A stretch of 64,000 bases of DNA from Faecousia sp. (lineage in GTDB: Bacteria; Bacillota; Clostridia; Oscillospirales; Oscillospiraceae), in assembly GCA_029257335.1 (NCBI GenBank), contig JARIBV010000041.1, forward strand, positions 1-64,000. The letters run 5' to 3'. The first letter of the stretch is position 1. Each line of letters begins with the position of its first letter. Both the position numbers and the translations under genes were made by a program. The notes beneath the pieces were generated by a model that was not told where the DNA came from, did not search any database, and worked only from the letters and a program-made list of their open reading frames with translations. This document shows, piece after piece, positions 1 through 9,354 of the stretch.

Positions 1-2
1 GC

Positions 3-125
3 TGGCTTCTGCGGCCCTGCTGGATGGTGATGATCCTGAATAAAGATAAGCCGACCGGAGGCGAAATGGTACTTTCCGATCACAGCATCATACTGATTGA
101 CGCCATAACAGGCAAAGAGTTTTAG
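3..125 (+). CDS. C-terminal end of a CDS starting before the window (unknown function)
   Basis: Open frame from the window edge: ...WMVMILNKDKPTGGEMVLSDHSIILIDAITGKEF* ending with TAG at 123-125. Confidence 0.45.
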   Translation, partial: WLLRPCWMVMILNKDKPTGGEMVLSDHSIILIDAITGKEF

Positions 126-168
126 AAGTAAGCCTGTGCACACAAAATAGCGAAATGGGGGGAGACAT

Positions 169-945
169 ATGAATTCCTTTTTTAGGTCCTTATCCGTGGA
201 CCTGAAGCGAAGCATCGTTTCCAGATCTTTTGTGGTTATGGTTCTTCTGCTGTTTTTTATGCAGTTCCTGAATACAATCACTGAAACGACTACTCACATC
301 ATATCCATGTGTAGTTGGGAGAGCCTTTTGGACAGGGGATTTGATGGGAATTTTGGGGAGATGTTGTTCTGTATTGCGGCAACCGGTTATGCATGGAGCT
401 ACTGCGTAGATCAAAAATCCGGGTTCTTCCAGCAGGCAGTGCAGAGAGTCGGCATCCGCTCCTACTGCCTGTCCCGAATTGTCTGTGTGGCAGTATCCGC
501 ATTTCTGGCCACAGTGGTCTCTATGGGGCTGTTTGCCCTGTTTTCTGCGGCATTGACTTCCGAAAATGTAATTGACAAATCCTTTTATGGTGGCAATGGG
601 TATCTGGATCTGGTGGCACAGGGAAACTCTGGCTTATACTTTGTTGTTTTCAGTACACACATGGGGTTGACCTGCAGTGCCATCGCTTTGATGGGACTGG
701 CGGTGTCTGCCTACACCCCCAATACCTATATGACGGTTTTTACGCCTCTGCTTATCTCCATGCTTGTCCAGGCTGTGGACGGCATTGTGGGGATGCAGAC
801 GCAATGGAGCATGCACGGAATTTTAATCGGGGGTTCCAATTTTGGCAGTGCAATGGCCACCTTTGGGGTATGCTCCGTCCTGATTCTTTGCGCCATGGTC
901 CTGCTGGGAGATTTGTTCTATCACAGAGTGGAAAAGAGGCGGTAA
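169..945 (+). CDS. ABC-2-like multi-spanning membrane protein
   Basis: 258-aa ORF with GGGGGAG RBS, several hydrophobic segments, tightly followed by another membrane protein. Confidence 0.7.
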   Translation: MNSFFRSLSVDLKRSIVSRSFVVMVLLLFFMQFLNTITETTTHIISMCSWESLLDRGFDGNFGEMLFCIAATGYAWSYCVDQKSGFFQQAVQRVGIRSYCLSRIVCVAVSAFLATVVSMGLFALFSAALTSENVIDKSFYGGNGYLDLVAQGNSGLYFVVFSTHMGLTCSAIALMGLAVSAYTPNTYMTVFTPLLISMLVQAVDGIVGMQTQWSMHGILIGGSNFGSAMATFGVCSVLILCAMVLLGDLFYHRVEKRR

Positions 946-947
946 GT

Positions 948-1808
948 ATGACGGCATTAAAATGTTGCAAACTGAATCTGATGCAGTGGAGACTGCATCC
1001 TAAGTATCTTCTGTGCCTGACCTTTCTTGCACTGAATCTGTGGCAGCTGGTGCATGGGTTTGTTCCATATGCCCGTGCGGTGGGCGGTACCGTTTCTCCG
1101 TGGATCCTTCCCCTGCTGCCGGGGCATAGCTCCTCCTATGCGCTTACGATGCTGGCCTTTGTTCTGCTCATCAGTGACGCGCCGTTTCGCAATGCGCAGC
1201 AGCGGTTCGTGATTCAGCGGACGGGAAAGCGTCAGTGGGTCCTGGGGCAGATTCTTTATTTGTTTGTTCTGAGTGTGGTGTTCACCCTTGTGCTGTTTGT
1301 CTTTTCCTGGTTGGTCGTGCTGCCGGTACTGGAGTGGCAGACCGATTGGGGCGTGGTGATTGAGACAGCCGGCCGATATCCCGACGCCTATGGCAGCATG
1401 GGGGTGTTCCCGCCCATTACCTGCTCTCTGGATATTATGCTGGGCTGCACCGGCATGGAGGCCACCCTTTGGACCGTGGGGGTGCAGATTTTGGTCTGTT
1501 TCTTCCTTGGGCTGCTGGTGCTGGTGTGCAATCTCTACACCAATCGCTCCGTGGGCACCGCCCTGGCCACGGCTCTGGTGTTTCTGTCCTTCTTTGTTCG
1601 CACTGCCAGCTTTGAAGCGGAATATTTCCGGTATCTCAGCTGGATTTCCCCGATGTCCTGGTCGGATCGGAGCCTTATGGGCTTTACCAATATGTATCTG
1701 CCGCCCTATTCCTACGGCGTGTATATGCCCCTGATTTTGTGCACGGTCCTCATTGCGCTGGTGGTCACCACCATCCATCGCAAGGATGTGGACGGTTCCG
1801 AGAATTAG
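948..1808 (+). CDS. ABC-2-like multi-spanning membrane protein
   Basis: ATG at 948 directly after the 945 stop; hydrophobic 286-aa product (MTALKCCKLNLMQWRLHPKYLL...). Confidence 0.7.
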   Translation: MTALKCCKLNLMQWRLHPKYLLCLTFLALNLWQLVHGFVPYARAVGGTVSPWILPLLPGHSSSYALTMLAFVLLISDAPFRNAQQRFVIQRTGKRQWVLGQILYLFVLSVVFTLVLFVFSWLVVLPVLEWQTDWGVVIETAGRYPDAYGSMGVFPPITCSLDIMLGCTGMEATLWTVGVQILVCFFLGLLVLVCNLYTNRSVGTALATALVFLSFFVRTASFEAEYFRYLSWISPMSWSDRSLMGFTNMYLPPYSYGVYMPLILCTVLIALVVTTIHRKDVDGSEN

Positions 1809-1821
1809 GTCCTTATCAAAG

Positions 1822-1870
1822 AAAAACACCTGACGGCCCATGAGACATCATGGAGGTCAGGTGTTTTTTA
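1822..1870 (+). terminator. Rho-independent terminator
   Basis: AAAAACACCTGAC ... GTCAGGTGTTTTTT inverted repeat with T tract. Confidence 0.8.
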
Positions 1871-1892
1871 TGGATTCAGGCGGGAGTTGGCA

Positions 1893-2522
1893 TTAAGTCA
1901 GCTCCTGTTTTTCATAGAACCGGATGGACAGATACCAGGACAGGGCATACAGAGCGGCAGATACTGCAAAAACAGCCGCAGGAGCACCGGACAGAGAGAA
2001 GGAGGTCAGGGCGCCGCCATCCAGCAGGAAGGACAGAAACACGCTTCCTCCGCACACCAGACAGATCATCACAAAATATGCAATTCTGCCTTTTTCCACC
2101 CCCAGTTTGAACACAAAGGGCAGCACCAGAGCCGCTGCCAGCAGGGACGAAGAGAGCATCAGCAACAGGATCATGGCATAGCGTTTGATGTGGTCGGGGC
2201 TGCTCCAATCCACCCCGGTGGCCTGGGCGGCGGCAGTCAGGACAAAGCACCCCAGCAGGGCAAACAGCCCCATGAGATATTTGGCACTGACCAGCTGGGC
2301 CTTGCTGTAGGGCAGAGCAGCGCAGTAGCTGCTCCATTTGCTGCGCTCGTCATAGGCCAGCAGAGTCACGGGGAGCATACTCATATACAGGGGGGGATAG
2401 AACACAAAAAACAGGTTCCCCGGCATCATAAGAGACAGCCCCACAAATACCAGACACAGCACCAGAAAGGCTTTGCAGTATTTTATCGCCATGTACCATT
2501 CCTTTTTTAACAGACCTTTCAT
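1893..2522 (-). CDS. ABC-2 type transporter permease
   Basis: MKGLLKKEWYMAIKYCKAFLVLCLVFVGLSLMMPG..., hydrophobic, adjacent to an ATPase gene. Confidence 0.75.
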   Translation of the reverse strand: MKGLLKKEWYMAIKYCKAFLVLCLVFVGLSLMMPGNLFFVFYPPLYMSMLPVTLLAYDERSKWSSYCAALPYSKAQLVSAKYLMGLFALLGCFVLTAAAQATGVDWSSPDHIKRYAMILLLMLSSSLLAAALVLPFVFKLGVEKGRIAYFVMICLVCGGSVFLSFLLDGGALTSFSLSGAPAAVFAVSAALYALSWYLSIRFYEKQELT

Positions 2523-2523
2523 C

Positions 2524-3366
2524 CTAACCAACCTCCTTTGCCATGGCCACAAACAGCTCCTCAATGGTGATGGGGCTGGGCTTCCACTGGGCGGGCACAG
2601 CCCCTCGCAGCACCACCGCATCCACCCCATAGGCCGATTCTTTCTTGGATTTCACCGCCGAAGCCGGAAGCTGGGAAAGCTCCTGACGGGTGCAGTGAAG
2701 CAGACCATACTGGGCCGTAAGAACATCCTTTTCCTCACACAGTAGCAGCTTTCCCCGATGCACGAAAGTGATGTAGTCGCACAGCTTTTCCAAATCGCTG
2801 ACGATGTGAGAGGAAATCAGGACGGAATGGGTCTCGTCTCGTGTGAAGTCATACAAAAGCTCCACCACCTGATTCCGAGCCACCGGGTCCAGCCCGTTGG
2901 TGGCCTCGTCCAGCAGGAGCAGCTTGGGGTGATGGGACAGGGCCACGGCAATGCCCAGCTTCATTTTGGTGCCCCGGGAAAAGTCCTTGAAGGCCCTGTC
3001 GGCAGGGATGGACAGAGAGCGCAGCAGCCGGTCATAGACAGCAGCGTCCCAGTTCCGGAAGGTACCGGCCATGATGGCACCCACCTGACTGGTGTTGAGA
3101 CATTCGGGAAGCCCCACCTCGTCAGGGACAACGCCGATTTCCTCCTTGGTAAGCCGCAGGTTTTCCTTCTGGTCTCTGCCCAGAATGGTGATGGTGCCGC
3201 CGTCGGGGTGAAGCATATTCAGAATCAGCTTCAAAATGGTGCTTTTTCCCGCGCCGTTTTCCCCGATCAGACCCATAATGCAGCCCTGAGGCAGGGTGAG
3301 GTTCAGGGGCTCCAGACGAAATCCGGGGAAGGATTTTGTGAGATTCTTCAGTTCCAGTGCGTTCAT
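2524..3366 (-). CDS. ABC transporter ATP-binding protein
   Basis: MNALELKNLTKSFPGF; Walker A GENGAGKST, Walker B LLLLDEATNGLD. Confidence 0.95.
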   Translation of the reverse strand: MNALELKNLTKSFPGFRLEPLNLTLPQGCIMGLIGENGAGKSTILKLILNMLHPDGGTITILGRDQKENLRLTKEEIGVVPDEVGLPECLNTSQVGAIMAGTFRNWDAAVYDRLLRSLSIPADRAFKDFSRGTKMKLGIAVALSHHPKLLLLDEATNGLDPVARNQVVELLYDFTRDETHSVLISSHIVSDLEKLCDYITFVHRGKLLLCEEKDVLTAQYGLLHCTRQELSQLPASAVKSKKESAYGVDAVVLRGAVPAQWKPSPITIEELFVAMAKEVG

Positions 3367-3740
3367 TTCGAGTCCTCCAATCCAAATTCCACCATTTCCA
3401 GCACATCCTGACGGCTCAGATGACAGCACGAAGCCAGCTGAGCGATCTGTTCAATGTGGAATTCGATTTTTTTGAAAGTTTCTTCCCGGAGCAGTTCCAC
3501 ATTCTTCGGCGCCACATAGCACCCCTTGCCTGGAAGGGTATAGAGGAAGCCCTCCTTTTCCAGTTCGTCATAGGCTCTTTTGGTGGTGATGAAGCTGATT
3601 CGGAGGTCTTTGGCCAACCCCCGGATCGAGGGGAGCATCTCATGCTCCTGCAAGGCGCCGCCGATGATCTGGGCCTTGATCTGGGTGTAGATCTGGTCGT
3701 AAATGGGGGTTCCGCTTTTGTTGTCAATGAGAATGTCCAC
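3363..3740 (-). CDS. GntR family (YtrA-like) transcriptional regulator
   Basis: MDILIDNKSGTPIYDQIYTQIKAQIIGGAL...LPSIRGLAKDLRIS; start of an ABC operon. Confidence 0.93.
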   Translation of the reverse strand: MDILIDNKSGTPIYDQIYTQIKAQIIGGALQEHEMLPSIRGLAKDLRISFITTKRAYDELEKEGFLYTLPGKGCYVAPKNVELLREETFKKIEFHIEQIAQLASCCHLSRQDVLEMVEFGLEDSK

Positions 3741-3756
3741 AGCATCCCTTCTTTCT

Positions 3757-3785
3757 AAACTGTATATGCGTATTATATACAGTTT
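3757..3785. promoter_or_regulatory. Candidate GntR operator (inverted repeat)
   Basis: AAACTGTATAT-N7-ATATACAGTTT immediately upstream of the gntR start. Confidence 0.6.
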
Positions 3786-3828
3786 ATACAGTTATGTCAA
3801 TCCCAATTTGATCTTTGCGGCAAAAAAA

Positions 3829-3866
3829 GGAGTGTACCGAAACTTTCGATACACTCCCATTTTTTA
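3829..3866. terminator. Hairpin terminator, probably bidirectional
   Basis: GGAGTGTA-c-CGAAA/TTTCG-a-TACACTCC flanked by A and T tracts. Confidence 0.7.
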
Positions 3867-3912
3867 TCCTCTGTTGAAACAGTCCGAATCTGTCCCACAG
3901 ACCAGATTATTT

Positions 3913-4413
3913 TCAGGTCTCTTTGACCCACTTTCCATAGACCTGGGAACCAAGGGCTTCCGAATCACACAGATGGGCATAGCCCAGTTTTTCCAGAAGC
4001 CCAATGCTGGCCCTGTTCTCCGGCTCCGTAAAGCTGATAAATTCCCAATCCGGATAAGCTGCATGCAGCTCCTGTATCAGCAGGGACAGAGCTTCAAAGG
4101 CATAGCCTTTCCGATGGTGCCGATAAGAGAAGGTGTATCCCAGAGAGATACAGCCGTCATTGGGCATCACAAGGATCTCTCCCACCATTTCATCGGAATC
4201 TTTCAAAGCAACCGCAAGCATACAGTCCGAGCGGACCGAAATTTCGTCATGTTTTCGCCGCTTTACCAGATCACGGATCTCTTCCGGCTGCTTCACCTGC
4301 CCACGCTGATAGCGGGCGCATTGTTCGTTGTTGCGATAGTCGTGGATGATGGGGATATCTTTGTCTTCCACATTGCGGAGAATTAGTCGCTCCGTTTCGT
4401 AAAACTTCATCAA
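3913..4413 (-). CDS. GNAT family N-acetyltransferase
   Basis: MMKFYETERLILRNVEDKDIPII...LGYTFSYRHHRKGYAFEALSLLI...ENRASIGLLEKLGY. Confidence 0.88.
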   Translation of the reverse strand: MMKFYETERLILRNVEDKDIPIIHDYRNNEQCARYQRGQVKQPEEIRDLVKRRKHDEISVRSDCMLAVALKDSDEMVGEILVMPNDGCISLGYTFSYRHHRKGYAFEALSLLIQELHAAYPDWEFISFTEPENRASIGLLEKLGYAHLCDSEALGSQVYGKWVKET

Positions 4414-4441
4414 CGCTCCTCCTTGTTGGCAGCTCTGAAAA

Positions 4442-5209
4442 TCAGGGGCAGTTTTTCCGATAAATGAGCATCAGGCCTTTGAGCAGCAGATCATCGTCCA
4501 GAATCAGCTTCGTTTTGCACAGAGGAGCCACCAGAGAGGCCAGGCCGCCGGTGGCAATGACGGTGCAGGGCTGGCCCAGCTCCTCCTGAATCCGGGTCAC
4601 AATGCCGTCGATCATGGAGGCGTTGCCGTGCATAATGCCGCTTTTGATGCATTCCACGGTGTTGGTACCGATGACCTTTTTGGGCGGGTCAAAGGAGATC
4701 CGGGGCAGCTGGGAGGTGCGGCTGGCCAGAGCATCGGTAGCCACTGCCATGCCGGTGGTGATGAGGCCTCCCAGATAGTTGTGGTTTGCGTCGATGACGG
4801 AGAAGGTGGTGGCGGTGCCCATATCCACGATAATCATGGGAGAGGGGTAGTTGTGGATACCGGCCACGGCATCCACAACCAGATCACTTCCCAGCTGGGC
4901 AGGGTTGTCGATGCGGATGCTGAGACCGGTCTTGATCCCCGGCCCCACCACCATGGGTTTCACGCCGCAGTATTTCTCAATGGCCCGTTTGAAGGTATTG
5001 GTCACCGTAGGCACCACAGAGGACACGATGGCCCCCTCAATCTGCTCCCGACTCAGACGGTGCATATCCAGGGCAGTTCGGATGGTGACGGCATATTCCA
5101 GGTCGGTAGCCCGATGATTGGTGCATACACGCTCCTGAAACAAAATCCGGTTGTCCTCAAAGCAACCCATGACAATGTTGGTATTTCCGATATCCACAGC
5201 TAAAATCAT
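4442..5209 (-). CDS. coaX: Type III pantothenate kinase
   Basis: MILAVDIGNTNIVMGCFED...VVDAVAGIHNYPSPMIIVDMGTATTFSVID. Confidence 0.96.
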   Translation of the reverse strand: MILAVDIGNTNIVMGCFEDNRILFQERVCTNHRATDLEYAVTIRTALDMHRLSREQIEGAIVSSVVPTVTNTFKRAIEKYCGVKPMVVGPGIKTGLSIRIDNPAQLGSDLVVDAVAGIHNYPSPMIIVDMGTATTFSVIDANHNYLGGLITTGMAVATDALASRTSQLPRISFDPPKKVIGTNTVECIKSGIMHGNASMIDGIVTRIQEELGQPCTVIATGGLASLVAPLCKTKLILDDDLLLKGLMLIYRKNCP

Positions 5210-5217
5210 ACGATTGA

Positions 5218-5859
5218 TTACTCCTTTATTACATGGGCGTGGCGCAGAGCCGAGCAAACACCGGTGGAGATGATGCCGGCCACCACAGCCTCCGTGGTGC
5301 CGTTGATGAGCACCACAGACAGAACGATTCCAAGAACGGCTTCATACGCCACGGCCTTGGCGGCGGCATAGGCAGTGCCGAAGAACAGATAGATCATGCT
5401 CATGACCAAAATGGTATTGGTGAGGGACCCGGCCACGCCGCCCACCAGATAGCCCACCGAGGGGGCCTTCTGCCGGGTCAGCCTGCGGATGCCCTTGTTT
5501 ACAAAATAGGGGACCACGCCCACCAGGATCCGGGGGACGAAGCACACCACCAGGGCCAGAGGACTGCCCCCCAGACCCTCGCCCATGGAGACAAAGGGGG
5601 AGAAGCAGAAGGAGGTGAGGCCGGGCTGGGTGGTATTGTCAATGAAGCTGGTGAGGCCAAAGACGAAGCCCAGAAATCCCCCATACTTGGGGCCCAGAAG
5701 CAGGGACCCCACAATGACGGGGATATGCACGGTGGTGGCCTGCACGCCTAAAAACGGCAGCTTGATATAGCCCACATAGGGAAGATTGGCCAGCAGGAGA
5801 ATGAGGGCGGTCAGCAGCGCCAGCTGGACCAGGGTACGGGTTTTGCTGTTTTGTTTCAT
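5218..5859 (-). CDS. ECF transporter S component, probably pantothenate (PanT-like)
   Basis: MKQNSKTRTLVQLALLTALILLLANLPYVGYIKLPF...TTVHIPVIVGSLLLGPKYGGFLGFVFG; context coaX and coaBC. Confidence 0.85.
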   Translation of the reverse strand: MKQNSKTRTLVQLALLTALILLLANLPYVGYIKLPFLGVQATTVHIPVIVGSLLLGPKYGGFLGFVFGLTSFIDNTTQPGLTSFCFSPFVSMGEGLGGSPLALVVCFVPRILVGVVPYFVNKGIRRLTRQKAPSVGYLVGGVAGSLTNTILVMSMIYLFFGTAYAAAKAVAYEAVLGIVLSVVLINGTTEAVVAGIISTGVCSALRHAHVIKE

Positions 5860-5879
5860 GATGAAACCTCCAAAATGTT

Positions 5880-5992
5880 ATTATTCCTCCGAAGAGGGTA
5901 CAATACATAAGGCCTTGGCACCACTCCGGAAGCGGTCGAGTTTCGGGAGAATACTCGCAAATGCTCCGGCCCAATGCCTTAGCCCAGGGCCA
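5880..5992 (-). promoter_or_regulatory. Structured 5' leader of the ECF S component (candidate cis-regulatory RNA)
   Basis: Extended -10 TGATATAAT, then nested complementary segments TAAGGC/GCCTTA, CCGGAGC/GCTTCCGG, CGAGT/ACTCG and a CCTC-TTCG-GAGG hairpin. Confidence 0.4.
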
Positions 5993-6120
5993 TTATATCA
6001 TAAGTTCTAAAAATTTCTATAGCTTTCCGAAAATTTACATGGTATGATAAAGAAAAACGGTCTCTTTGCAAAGGACCGTGCAACGGCGGGCTGGAAAGCC
6101 CAGGAAAGGGAGAAACAACC

Positions 6121-7311
6121 ATGTTAGCCAACAAAACTGTGGTATTGGGGGTCACCGGCAGCATCGCCGCCTATAAGATGCCCAATCTTGCCCGGATGCT
6201 GAAGAAGCTCCACTGCGATGTGCAGGTGCTGATGACCCGAAATGCCTGTAATTTTATCAATCCCATTGCCTTTGAGACCCTCACGGGGACCAAGTGCCTC
6301 ATTGACACCTTTGACCGGAACTTTCAGTATTCTGTGGAGCATGTGGCCCTGGCCAAGCGGGCGGATGTGGTTCTGGTGGCGCCGGCCTCTGCCAATGTGA
6401 TCGGAAAGATCGCCGGGGGCATTGCCGACGACATGCTGACCACCACGGTGATGGCCTGCCCCTGTAAGAAGATCATTGCCCCGGCCATGAATCACAATAT
6501 GTTCCACAACCCCATTGTGCAGGAAAACCTGGACAAGCTCCGCCGCCATGGCTATGAGATCCTGGCCCCGGACCGGGGAATGCTGGCAAACGGCGACACG
6601 GGGGACGGAAGAATGCCGGAGGAATCCGTGCTGCTGCACCATATTTTGAAGGAAATCGCCTTCCCCAAGGATTTGGCCGGGAAGAAGATCCTGGTGACCG
6701 CCGGAGCCACCCGGGAGCCTCTGGACCCGGTGCGGTTCCTCACCAACCACTCCACGGGAAAAATGGGCTGCGCCCTGGCCCGGGCCGCCATACTGCGGGG
6801 GGCAGAGGTCACCCTGGTCCACGGACATATGGAGGTTCCCGCCCCACTGGGGGGCAAGACCGTTCCCGTGACCACGGCCCAGGAGATGTTTGAGGCCGTC
6901 ACCGCCCTGGCTCCTCAGCAGGATATCATCATCAAGGCCGCCGCCGTGGCGGACTATACCCCGGTGACCACGGCAGACTCCAAGATGAAAAAGCAGGACG
7001 GCCAGCTGACCATTGCCCTGAATCGCACCCGGGACATTCTGGCCTATCTGGGTCAGAACAAGAAAGAACACCAGATTTTGTGCGGATTTTCCATGGAAAC
7101 GGACCATGTGCTGGAAAATTCCACAAAGAAATTGACCAGTAAACACTGCGACATGATCTGTGCCAACTCCCTGCGTCAGCAGGGGGCGGGCTTCGGCACG
7201 GACACCAATGTGATCACCCTCATTACCCGGCAGGGAGCCAGGGAGCTGCCTTTGCAATCCAAGGACCAGGCGGCCCATGAAATTCTCAATGCCCTTTTGA
7301 CCCTAAAATAA
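6121..7311 (+). CDS. coaBC: Bifunctional phosphopantothenoylcysteine decarboxylase / phosphopantothenate-cysteine ligase
   Basis: MLANKTVVLGVTGSIAAYKMPNLARMLKK; HNMFHNPIVQENL; VTAGATREPLDPVRFLTNHSTGKMG. Confidence 0.97.
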   Translation: MLANKTVVLGVTGSIAAYKMPNLARMLKKLHCDVQVLMTRNACNFINPIAFETLTGTKCLIDTFDRNFQYSVEHVALAKRADVVLVAPASANVIGKIAGGIADDMLTTTVMACPCKKIIAPAMNHNMFHNPIVQENLDKLRRHGYEILAPDRGMLANGDTGDGRMPEESVLLHHILKEIAFPKDLAGKKILVTAGATREPLDPVRFLTNHSTGKMGCALARAAILRGAEVTLVHGHMEVPAPLGGKTVPVTTAQEMFEAVTALAPQQDIIIKAAAVADYTPVTTADSKMKKQDGQLTIALNRTRDILAYLGQNKKEHQILCGFSMETDHVLENSTKKLTSKHCDMICANSLRQQGAGFGTDTNVITLITRQGARELPLQSKDQAAHEILNALLTLK

Positions 7312-7363
7312 GGAAACGGCATTCTGAATCCGAATGTCATTTGGAAACCGACGAACGGCAAAG

Positions 7364-7398
7364 CGGGAGCGCATCGAAGAAAATTCGATGCGCTCCCG
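7364..7398. terminator. Long perfect hairpin (terminator-like)
   Basis: CGGGAGCGCATCGAA-N5-TTCGATGCGCTCCCG, 15-bp perfect stem between converging genes; no strong T tract. Confidence 0.5.
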
Positions 7399-7433
7399 TT
7401 CCGCATCCAAATCACCGGGCAGACGAAAGGGCC

Positions 7434-7871
7434 TTAGAAGCGGAATACCACAGTATCCTGCCACCGCTCCTGGTTTCCCTCATCCCTGCCGGTGATGCAG
7501 CCTCCCATGTGCGCATAAAAGCCCTGAAACCCATGGGCCTCACCATATTGCCGGACGAAGGAAAAGGCCAGCTTTCCTATGCTATGCTTCTGGGCCTCCG
7601 GCAGAAGATATAAGGAATAGAGAATCAGAACCAGCTCTTTCTTTCAGGTCAGGTAGCCCACTGGAATTTCGTTTTGCCGGATAAAATAGTGGTCAAATTT
7701 GGGGTTTCGGATTCGGAGCAGGTCCCGTTCCTTGTGCCAGGCATAATCGAATCGGTCGATCATGTCATCGGGGTAAATGCCACGGTAAGCAGAGGCCCAG
7801 GCTTTCTGGCGAAGCTGTCCCAGGGTGTCTGCCTGTGATTCTTTCACAGGCACAAAATCAACAGGGTTCAT
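7434..7871 (-). pseudogene. GNAT acetyltransferase remnant with an in-frame stop
   Basis: MNPVDFVPVKESQADTLGQLRQKAWASAYRGIYPDDMIDRFDYAWHKERD...IPVGYLT*KKELVLILYSLYLLPEAQKHSIGKLAFSFVRQYGEAHGFQGFYAHMGGCITGRDEGNQERWQDTVVFRF*; the same frame continues after TGA at 7644-7646. Confidence 0.75.
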
Positions 7872-8309
7872 GATCATACCTCCATACTCCGTGCAGCATG
7901 GCCGCCGTCGGAGAAATTCCAACACAGTAGCACATAGAGGCTCCGCTGTAAACAGGCTTCCAACCCAAATCACCCATCGCCCCAACGAAAAACAGGGGCC
8001 CATTTTTGTGAACTGTGCTGAAAATGGGAAGGAGATATTGCAATTTGCTATTACGGTGATATAATAAAAAATCCTACAATAGGAAACCAAACAGCTTTGA
8101 AAAGCAGAGAGGGGCTGCCTGCGGAAGGCGGTCTCCTCCCTGGAGTGCGTACAGCTGACGCAGGCGGCACCACTATCCACCTGTGGGTGGCGGGTACCCC
8201 CCTTGAATCAGACGCATCGCCATGGCTGATTCTTATAGGCGTAATATGATAGCAGATTTACGAAAGGGGAATAAGACTGACAGAGTGAGTCTTTGAAAGG
8301 AGTTGTTTT

Positions 8310-8678
8310 ATGAAGAAAATATTCGTTCTGCTGATGACTCTGGGCATGGTTTTGACATTGGCTGGCTGCAATCCTCGGGATAAAGCCACGGAGGATGATG
8401 CCGGTATGCAAATTGCAGCCGACATGAGTGAAAAAGCAAAAGAGTATGCCGCTCCGCTATTTTTGGAGTATCTGAAAAAACAGGGGGTAGCGGACTATGA
8501 AATTACGCAAACAAATTTCGGCTTTCTCACTGGCGACCCGGTGGTTTTTGTAGTCGGCTATCAATATGTAGTGGAAGATTCTGAATTTTTATATGGCTAT
8601 AAGCTGAAATTAAATGAAAACCAGACATTTACATTGCTGGAAGAGGGCCAATCTGTTGGGGAATTTATCTTCCGATAA
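8310..8678 (+). CDS. Small lipoprotein of unknown function
   Basis: MKKIFVLLMTLGMVLTLAGC lipobox after a GGAG RBS. Confidence 0.75.
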   Translation: MKKIFVLLMTLGMVLTLAGCNPRDKATEDDAGMQIAADMSEKAKEYAAPLFLEYLKKQGVADYEITQTNFGFLTGDPVVFVVGYQYVVEDSEFLYGYKLKLNENQTFTLLEEGQSVGEFIFR

Positions 8679-8794
8679 CAAACGGTGAGGCCGTTATGAA
8701 CGAAAATAGATTCTTGTGCCATAGGCCAAAGCTGCATATGGTTGTCAAGAATGCAAGCCGGATCACTAAGCAGGCTCTCAGGGAGGGTTACAGC

Positions 8795-9294
8795 ATGAAA
8801 AAGCGAATCCTGGCAGCGGTGCTGCTTTGTGTGGTGGTGCTCGGAACGGTTTTCGTGGTCCGTCATGTGCGCAAGCAGAAGGAAGCCGTGGAAACCAGCA
8901 GAAAGCACCTCATGGGGACTCTGGAGGTGTTGGAAACCAGAGAAATCCGCATCACAAAGTAGTGGAACCGGAAAAAACCCGGTATTACAGATTTGAACCC
9001 GGTGCAGAGATTGCGGCTTTCGTGGAGCAGCTGGAGCGGGAAACCTGGGAACGCTGCCGGGATCAGAGGGAGCGGGAGATCGAAGCACCGTACCTGAATA
9101 TGCGGATGGCAGACGGAAACGAGCTGATCGTTCTGAAAGACGGGACGGTGTTTGCATACGATGCCTATGCCGTTGACTGTAAGATGAGCTATTATACCTC
9201 CTCTTTGTCCGTGGAGGAGCTGTCCCGGTATCTGCAAGCCAGCGGGAAGGAGACTTCTCTGAAAGAAATTGGCATTACTGCATTTTCCTATTAA
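8795..9294 (+). pseudogene. Small single-TM protein split by a -1 frameshift
   Basis: MKKRILAAVLLCVVVLGTVFVVRHVRKQ...REIRITK* followed in the next frame by VVEPEKTRYYRFEPGAEIAAFVEQLERE...ITAFSY*; one G missing at AAAG(G)TAGTG around 8959. Confidence 0.6.
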
Positions 9295-9354
9295 ACCACG
9301 GCCTGTATTCTGCCCGGTACCGGGGCAGGAAGGTTGGGCTGAAATCGTAAGACA

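Noticed and set aside
5880-5992. THF riboswitch upstream of the ECF S component
   Set aside because: Does not match the THF consensus core as I know it; kept only as an unassigned structured leader
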